DNA of 19,771 bases, from positions 1 to 19,771 of the forward strand of contig JBDSEA010000070.1 of the NCBI GenBank assembly GCA_039920305.1, given 5' to 3'. Positions 14,966 to 19,771 of this stretch are shown here, piece after piece; positions within the stretch are counted from its first letter, which is position 1; each line of letters opens with the position of its first letter. Below the pieces are notes generated by a model that ran no database searches, was not told the DNA's origin, and was given only the letters and a program-made list of their open reading frames with translations. Made by a program: the position numbers and the translations under genes. This stretch comes from DASRAJ01 sp039920305. GTDB lineage: Bacteria > Bacteroidota > Bacteroidia > Chitinophagales > UBA10324.

Positions 14966-16948
14966 ATGAAAAACATTTTTGCAGGTATTATCTGCACAAT
15001 TTGGATTTACTCCGGCGCTCTTGCACAAGCACCTGCTTATAATCCCTCCGGCATATTGTTCACTATTGGCAAAGAACAAGTTTCTGCCGGTGAATTCGTG
15101 AAGGTCTATCAAAAAACAAATGTGAATGGCGAAGCCGACTTCAGTGAAAAATCATTGCGTGATTATCTTGACCTGTATGTAAACTTCAGGCTTAAGGTGA
15201 AAGAAGCGAAAGATATGAAGATGGATACAACTTCGGCAGTGCTCAATGAATTCAAAACTTACCGAAGCAAGTTAACACCCTCATATATGTTTGACACTTC
15301 GCTGGTGCGGGAGGCATACAATCGCATGCAGAACGAATTGCACGTACAGCATATACTTGTGAAAATTGATCCGAATGCTTCTGCCGCTGATACATTAAAG
15401 GCATATAGGAAAATTAATAACTGGAAGAAGCTGCTGACTGCTAAAAAAATTGATTTTAACCAGCTCGCCTCAGATTCCTCAGGCGACCCTTCCTCAAAAG
15501 AAAATCATGGTGACCTTGGCTGGCTCTCCGCCATGCAGGTGATCTATCCTTTTGAAACTGCTGCATACAATCTGAAGCCCGGAACTATAAGTAATCCGGT
15601 ACGCACACAATTTGGCTATCATATTATTCGTGTGATTGAAACGCGCCCATCACAGGGCACCCTTACCGTTTCACATCTCTTTATCAAGGTGCCTGCCAAG
15701 GCTACCGACGAGGATCAGGCAAAAGAAAAAGCGCGGATTGATTCACTTTACGGCCAGTTAAAAAGTGGAGCTAACTGGGATGATCTTGTGAAAAATTTCT
15801 CACAGGATAAAACCTCATCAGCCAATGGCGGACAGCTTAAGCCATTTACCACTGGTCAAATGGTACCGGAATTTGAGCAGGCAGCTTCCGGCCTGAAAAA
15901 TCCGGGCGATATATCGCAACCTGTGGAAACAAAATTTGGCTGGCACATCATTAAGCTTGTTGAAAAAAAATCTCTTGGAAGCTACGATGAAATGAAGGAT
16001 GACATTAAGAAGAAAATAGAAAATGGTCCCTGGAAGGATTATGCCCATCAATCATTCTTAAGCAAGGTGAAAAAGAGCTATACATTCAGGGAATTTCCTG
16101 ATAAAAAACTCGCCCTGTTCTCAAAAATTGATTCTTCATTGCTTAAAGGTGTGTGGAATGATTCAATGGTTGTAAAAATGAAGGATCCTGTTTTTACTCT
16201 TACCGATAATAAGTGGATTCCTGAAACCCGTTCCTATACACAGGCTGATTTTGCAGATTATATTGAGAAGAATCAGCGTAAGTTCATGAGTAACAAAAAT
16301 GGCAAGGTTGCCATACTTAATAATCTTTATGAACAGTTTGTAAATTCAAGCATCACAAATTTTGAGGATGCGCGCCTTGAGGCAAAGCATACTCCGTTCC
16401 GTGAACTAATGGAGGAATACATGAATGGAATCCTGCTATTTGATCTTGCAAGTGATAAAGTGTGGACAAAAGCAGTGGAGGATACTGCAGGATTAAAGTC
16501 ATTTTATGATCCGAAAAAAGACAATTATATGGGTCAGGAAAAGGCAAGAGTAACTACTTATACATGTAAGGATGATGAGTGTGCTGAAACACTAAGAAAA
16601 TACCTGGATAAAAAAATGTCCAATGATGCAATTCTCTCCAAAATAAATAAAAAGGATAAGAATAAATTAAAAATCGTTACAGAAGATTATGAAAAAGGAA
16701 AAGGGAGTGAGATTGAAACGCTTGGCTGGGGTGCTGCCGGCACAACTTATACCAGGAAGGATTCGGTAATACGGATTTTTCACATTGATCAAATCCTGCC
16801 GCCCGCTCCAAAGCAGCTTTCTGAAGTAAAGGGATATGTGGTGGCTGACTACCAGGAAGATCTGGAAAAGCAGTGGATAGGGCAGCTTCGTGATAAATAT
16901 CCGGTAAAAATAAATGAGCAGGTTTTTCAGTCATTAGTGAAAAAATAA
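14966..16948 (+). CDS. Periplasmic peptidylprolyl isomerase with two parvulin domains
   Basis: The 660-residue protein has a signal peptide (MKNIFAGIICTIWIYSGALA, then QAP). A SurA/PpiD-like helical N-region spans about 30-120. Two parvulin (PpiC) domains follow: about 124-226 (VQHILVKIDP, HGDLGWLS, FGYHIIRVIE) and 233-335 (VSHLFIKVPA, NGGQLKPF, FGWHIIKLVE). A C-terminal region of roughly 300 residues has no motif I can name. Parvulins isomerise prolyl bonds and chaperone outer-membrane proteins in the periplasm. Both domains retain the strand and GYHII/GWHII hallmarks, so at least one may be active. It is the first gene of an operon with a lipoprotein (1 bp gap), a SurA-like PPIase and moxR, and it has a good promoter match upstream. 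Confidence 0.9.
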   Translation: MKNIFAGIICTIWIYSGALAQAPAYNPSGILFTIGKEQVSAGEFVKVYQKTNVNGEADFSEKSLRDYLDLYVNFRLKVKEAKDMKMDTTSAVLNEFKTYRSKLTPSYMFDTSLVREAYNRMQNELHVQHILVKIDPNASAADTLKAYRKINNWKKLLTAKKIDFNQLASDSSGDPSSKENHGDLGWLSAMQVIYPFETAAYNLKPGTISNPVRTQFGYHIIRVIETRPSQGTLTVSHLFIKVPAKATDEDQAKEKARIDSLYGQLKSGANWDDLVKNFSQDKTSSANGGQLKPFTTGQMVPEFEQAASGLKNPGDISQPVETKFGWHIIKLVEKKSLGSYDEMKDDIKKKIENGPWKDYAHQSFLSKVKKSYTFREFPDKKLALFSKIDSSLLKGVWNDSMVVKMKDPVFTLTDNKWIPETRSYTQADFADYIEKNQRKFMSNKNGKVAILNNLYEQFVNSSITNFEDARLEAKHTPFRELMEEYMNGILLFDLASDKVWTKAVEDTAGLKSFYDPKKDNYMGQEKARVTTYTCKDDECAETLRKYLDKKMSNDAILSKINKKDKNKLKIVTEDYEKGKGSEIETLGWGAAGTTYTRKDSVIRIFHIDQILPPAPKQLSEVKGYVVADYQEDLEKQWIGQLRDKYPVKINEQVFQSLVKK

Positions 16949-16949
16949 C

Positions 16950-17849
16950 TTGTATCGGATTCTCCTCTATATCGTAACTCCGTTCCTGCTTGCATCGTGC
17001 AACTTTTTTAATACATTAGATGAAAAAAAGGAGGATCCTGTCGCACGGGTATATGACAAGTATTTATATGAATCGGAGCTGGGTGGGGTTGGCAGTGGAG
17101 CAGTCAGGCCTGAAGATAGCCTTCAGGCAATGCGTAATTACATTGATAGCTGGGTGCGCCATAATCTAATGCTTCGTTATGCGCAGGATAATTTGCCTGA
17201 GGAAGAGCAGAGGCTGAATGACCGGCTGCGCGATTACAAAGAATCATTGCTTATTTATCAGTATGAGAATAATCTCGTTTCTCAAAAATTTGATACGTTA
17301 GTAAGCAGGTTTGAAATGGAAAATTACTATAATGACCATAAAGATATTTTCAGCCTTGAAAGCGGTATCGCAAAAGTCAATTACATAATGCTACGAATGG
17401 GCAGCAATATGGATCTTGATTCCGTCAAACATTGGATATGCAACAGCAGTGATTTCAATAAGCCCAAGCTTGAAGGTTTTTGCCGGCGGTATGCAATAAA
17501 GTATTCATTGAATGACAACTGGTATAATAAGGAGGAATTGACTGCGTTGTTGCCTGTCAGGCAATTTAATCTGGATAACGCCCAATTCAACAGAAGCTAT
17601 ATTGAGGTAGCAGATTCAGGATATGGCTACCTGATCAAATTCGGAGACTATCGCATCAAAGGAAATGATGCACCCATTGATTTTGTGAAGCAGGATATAG
17701 CAAATATGATCATCAATCAGCGTAAGATTGCGTTTGTAGCCGGCCTCCGCAGGAATGTGTATGAGGATGCATTGAAAAATGGTGATTTTGAAATTTATGA
17801 GAACGCAAGCAATAAACAGCACTCCAAACCGAATATCAATATCCCATAA
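16950..17849 (+). CDS. SurA/PpiC-like lipoprotein without an intact parvulin active site
   Basis: The 299-residue protein starts at TTG, 1 bp after the upstream stop, and has a lipoprotein signal, MYRILLYIVTPFLLAS, then C17. The start is chosen because the lipobox LLASC follows directly. Residues of about 30-130 resemble the helical SurA N-terminal chaperone region (DSWVRHNLMLRYAQDNL, then heptad-like charged helices). Where a parvulin domain would begin, VNYIMLRMG (about 143-151) stands for the usual HILI strand, and GYGYLIKFGDYR stands for GYHIIKL; the gGDLG loop and usual active-site residues between them are missing. I infer a non-catalytic chaperone-like member of this family. It lies between two parvulin PPIases and is most likely co-transcribed. 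It could also be called simply a hypothetical lipoprotein. Confidence 0.78.
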   Translation: MYRILLYIVTPFLLASCNFFNTLDEKKEDPVARVYDKYLYESELGGVGSGAVRPEDSLQAMRNYIDSWVRHNLMLRYAQDNLPEEEQRLNDRLRDYKESLLIYQYENNLVSQKFDTLVSRFEMENYYNDHKDIFSLESGIAKVNYIMLRMGSNMDLDSVKHWICNSSDFNKPKLEGFCRRYAIKYSLNDNWYNKEELTALLPVRQFNLDNAQFNRSYIEVADSGYGYLIKFGDYRIKGNDAPIDFVKQDIANMIINQRKIAFVAGLRRNVYEDALKNGDFEIYENASNKQHSKPNINIP

Positions 17850-18007
17850 TCCGCTTGTAATGAACTGCTCCATTGCAATTTACAGGATTGCGGTTATAAC
17901 CTCCTCAAACATGCAACAAGTATCACTGAATTTTTTATTTGATCACAGCAATGCATAATCTGAATTTTTTTTCCTCCTGCAATTGCACATTGAAAAATAC
18001 ATGCCGC

Positions 18008-19378
18008 ATGTTCCGCATTGCCTGTTATCTGTTTTCTGCCTGGTTCCTGCTAAATACAGAAACAGCATTTGCACAACCTCAATTAGCAGATAAGATCGTT
18101 GGGATTGTAGATGAACGGATTGTTCAACTTTCGGAATTGGAAGCTCAGTATCAGCAATATACCTATCAATCTGCAGGACCGGCACCTGCGGATTTAAAAT
18201 GCCAGATATTTGATCAGTTTCTTACTGATAAATTACTTGTCCGTCAGGCTGAGCTCGATAGTGTGAAGGTGACAGATGATGAAGTAGAGCAAAATCTGGA
18301 TATGCGAATCAGGAGCTTTGCCAATATCGCAGGCTCTGTGGAAAAGCTTGAGGAATATTATGGTAAATCACTTGTAGAAATAAAGGAGGAGTTCAGAGAT
18401 GATATTCGTGAGAAAATTCTTGCTGACCGGGAGCGCGGTGATATTGTTAAGGATGTAAAGGTGACACCTTCAGAAGTAGCAGCCTTCTTTAAAAAGATCC
18501 CACAGGACAGCCTGCCTTATTTTAATGCTGAGCTCAAGATCGGACAACTGGTGATCATGCCTGCCGTTGATGAAGAAGTACGGGAATATGCAATACAAAA
18601 GATAAGCGGTCTTCTTGAGCGTGTTAATAACGGTGAAGACTTTGCATCGCTGGCAAGCTCTTACTCTGATGATCCTGGAAGTGCAGAACAGGGTGGCGAC
18701 CTCGGATTTGTGAATCGGGGTGAGATGGATCCTAATTTTGAAGCTGCTGGCTTTGCACTTAAAAATCCCAATGATATTTCTGATATGGTGGAATCTAAGT
18801 TTGGGTTTCACATCATTCAGCTTGTAGGTCGTCGCGGGGATAAAATCCATCTTCGCCACATTCTTATCCGTCCCAAGATCACTTCCTACGATATTCAGAA
18901 AGCCGGGATAAAAGCTGATAGTATTTACAATCTCATTCAATCCGGAAAATATACTTTCGAACAGGCGGTAAATAAATTTTCAGAGGATATCACCTCAAGA
19001 GAAAATGGCGGTATCATAGAAAATCCCGCGACCGGAGATGCCGGTTTTGAAACTGCCGACCTCGGCACATACGACCAATCCCTGGTGCCTGCAACTGATA
19101 CGCTGCAGGTGGGAGCCATCACACGGCCGATCATCTTCAGAACCAAGCAGGGCGAAACCGGATTCAGGATGATTTATCTGAAATCAAAAACACGCCCTCA
19201 CCAGGCAAATCTTCATGATGACTATGATCGCATTCAGCAGTTCGCTACTTCTCAAAAGCAGGTTGAAGTGATCACCAAGTGGCTCGAGGATCGCATATCG
19301 AGGTCGTATGTGTTTGTAGCACCGGAATATCAAAACTGTGTCGTAATAAAAAAATGGATCAGCAAGGAACAACAATAG
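18008..19378 (+). CDS. surA: SurA-like periplasmic peptidylprolyl isomerase
   Basis: The 456-residue protein is the SurA-type chaperone expected to escort outer-membrane proteins through the periplasm. It has a signal peptide (MFRIACYLFSAWFLLNTETA, then FAQ), a SurA N-domain at about 27-165 (ADKIVGIVDERIVQLSELE), and a well-conserved parvulin domain at about 173-275 with DDPGSAEQGGDLGF and FGFHIIQLV. A second parvulin-like domain at about 281-395 (LRHILIRPK) is degenerate at its end, where FRMIYLK replaces the HII motif. I preferred the ATG at 18008, which gives a clean signal peptide; starts at 17951 or TTG 17939 add an unlikely Cys-rich extension. The stop overlaps moxR by 25 nt. Gene order suggests an envelope-folding operon. 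Confidence 0.9.
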   Translation: MFRIACYLFSAWFLLNTETAFAQPQLADKIVGIVDERIVQLSELEAQYQQYTYQSAGPAPADLKCQIFDQFLTDKLLVRQAELDSVKVTDDEVEQNLDMRIRSFANIAGSVEKLEEYYGKSLVEIKEEFRDDIREKILADRERGDIVKDVKVTPSEVAAFFKKIPQDSLPYFNAELKIGQLVIMPAVDEEVREYAIQKISGLLERVNNGEDFASLASSYSDDPGSAEQGGDLGFVNRGEMDPNFEAAGFALKNPNDISDMVESKFGFHIIQLVGRRGDKIHLRHILIRPKITSYDIQKAGIKADSIYNLIQSGKYTFEQAVNKFSEDITSRENGGIIENPATGDAGFETADLGTYDQSLVPATDTLQVGAITRPIIFRTKQGETGFRMIYLKSKTRPHQANLHDDYDRIQQFATSQKQVEVITKWLEDRISRSYVFVAPEYQNCVVIKKWISKEQQ

Positions 19379-19771
19379 CAGGATATCAGAATGATGCAGC
19401 AGCCGTAGATGGCTTAGCAGAAGCATTTCAAAAACTTAGTGCTGAAATCAGCAAGGTGATTGTCGGGCAGAAAAAAACAGTGGAGTTTGTCCTCACTTCT
19501 GTCTTTTGTGATGGCCACAGCCTCCTGGTGGGGGTACCGGGATTAGCAAAAACTTTACTTGTTAAAACCATTGCCGATGTGCTTGACCTTTCATTCAAGC
19601 GCATTCAGTTTACACCCGACCTCATGCCGAGTGATATTATCGGAAGTGAAGTGATGAATGAATCAAGGCAGTTTTATTTCAACAAAGGTCCTGTATTTGC
19701 CAACATCATTCTTGCAGACGAGATCAACCGTACACCGCCGAAAACACAGGCGGCCTTGCTTGAAGCCATGC
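19354..19771 (+). CDS. MoxR family AAA+ ATPase (3' truncated by window)
   Basis: The first 139 residues are present and the gene continues past the window edge. The start is the ATG at 19354, which lies inside the 3' end of the SurA-like gene in another frame (25-nt overlap). VIVGQKK precedes the Walker A motif GVPGLAKT (60-67). RIQFTPDLMPSDIIGSE is typical of MoxR, and GPVFANIILADEINR (112-126) contains Walker B. All are intact. MoxR ATPases act as chaperone-like activators, often encoded with DUF58 and von Willebrand (BatA/BatB) proteins; whether these follow cannot be seen here. Adjacency to the PPIase trio suggests an envelope stress or folding role, by inference. Confidence 0.92.
   Translation, partial: MDQQGTTIAGYQNDAAAVDGLAEAFQKLSAEISKVIVGQKKTVEFVLTSVFCDGHSLLVGVPGLAKTLLVKTIADVLDLSFKRIQFTPDLMPSDIIGSEVMNESRQFYFNKGPVFANIILADEINRTPPKTQAALLEAM

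Noticed and set aside
17875..17901. GCAAT/ATTGC hairpin and GGTTATAACC palindrome between the lipoprotein and surA-like genes
   Set aside because: The stem is only 5 bp plus wobble pairs and no T-tract follows; palindromes of 10 bp are expected by chance at this scale.
17939..18007. TTG or ATG starts upstream of the SurA-like gene
   Set aside because: They add a Cys/Asn-rich stretch before a complete signal peptide that begins at 18008.
18470..18940. 156-codon minus-strand open frame inside the SurA-like gene
   Set aside because: Fully antisense to conserved parvulin coding sequence, with no domain or neighbour support.
1..19771. CRISPR arrays, tRNA/rRNA genes, intact insertion sequences, phage or defence islands
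   Set aside because: No regularly spaced repeats, cloverleaf-like sequence, transposase or integrase motifs, or defence-family proteins were seen on either strand.

Overview
The window looks like a chromosomal segment of a Bacteroidota bacterium, plausibly from the Chitinophagia/Sphingobacteriia side, though the sequence does not fix the genus. The evidence is a PorV/PorQ-type outer-membrane protein, PorT-like outer-membrane barrels, a Bacteroidota CPBP-DUF2007-cdsA-psd cluster, almost no Shine-Dalgarno sequences, and two matches to the Bacteroidota -7 promoter motif TAnnTTTG. Base composition is moderate (about 40% G+C by eye). I see no tRNA, rRNA, CRISPR array, intact insertion sequence or phage gene.

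Layout. Positions 1-1043 hold the tail of one small outer-membrane beta-barrel gene and then a complete paralogue, a tandem duplication. Positions 1044-1289 are non-coding, with a locally GC-rich patch that may be a gene or element remnant. Positions 1290-6786 are six minus-strand genes, in transcription order: CPBP membrane protease, DUF2007 protein, phosphatidate cytidylyltransferase (cdsA), phosphatidylserine decarboxylase (psd), a YpfJ-like zinc metallopeptidase and an M14 zinc carboxypeptidase. A short divergent spacer leads to plus-strand dusB (tRNA dihydrouridine synthase) and an NAD-dependent epimerase-like SDR at 6842-8911. Positions 8931-10840 are a minus-strand pair, an O-methyltransferase overlapping a secreted glucosaminidase with three LysM domains. 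Positions 10966-13221 are a plus-strand PorV/PorQ-family barrel followed by an NHL-repeat lipoprotein. Minus-strand rlmD (23S rRNA m5U methyltransferase) follows at 13292-14689. Positions 14966-19771 are a plus-strand envelope-chaperone operon: a large two-parvulin PPIase, a lipoprotein that looks like a degenerate member of the same family, a SurA-like PPIase, and the start of a MoxR AAA+ ATPase cut by the window edge.

Functionally the segment is dominated by envelope biogenesis: phospholipid head-group synthesis (cdsA, psd), outer-membrane protein folding in the periplasm (PPIase trio), outer-membrane barrels and lipoproteins, and peptidoglycan cleavage. Two RNA modification genes (dusB, rlmD) and several proteases sit between.

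I found no convincing undescribed defence, mobile or biosynthetic system. The more interesting items are the barrel duplication, the GC-rich patch behind it, a 12-bp inverted repeat bracketing the M14 carboxypeptidase gene, the degenerate middle member of the PPIase trio with its tight coupling to moxR, and a Cys/Leu-rich open stretch ahead of the SDR gene.
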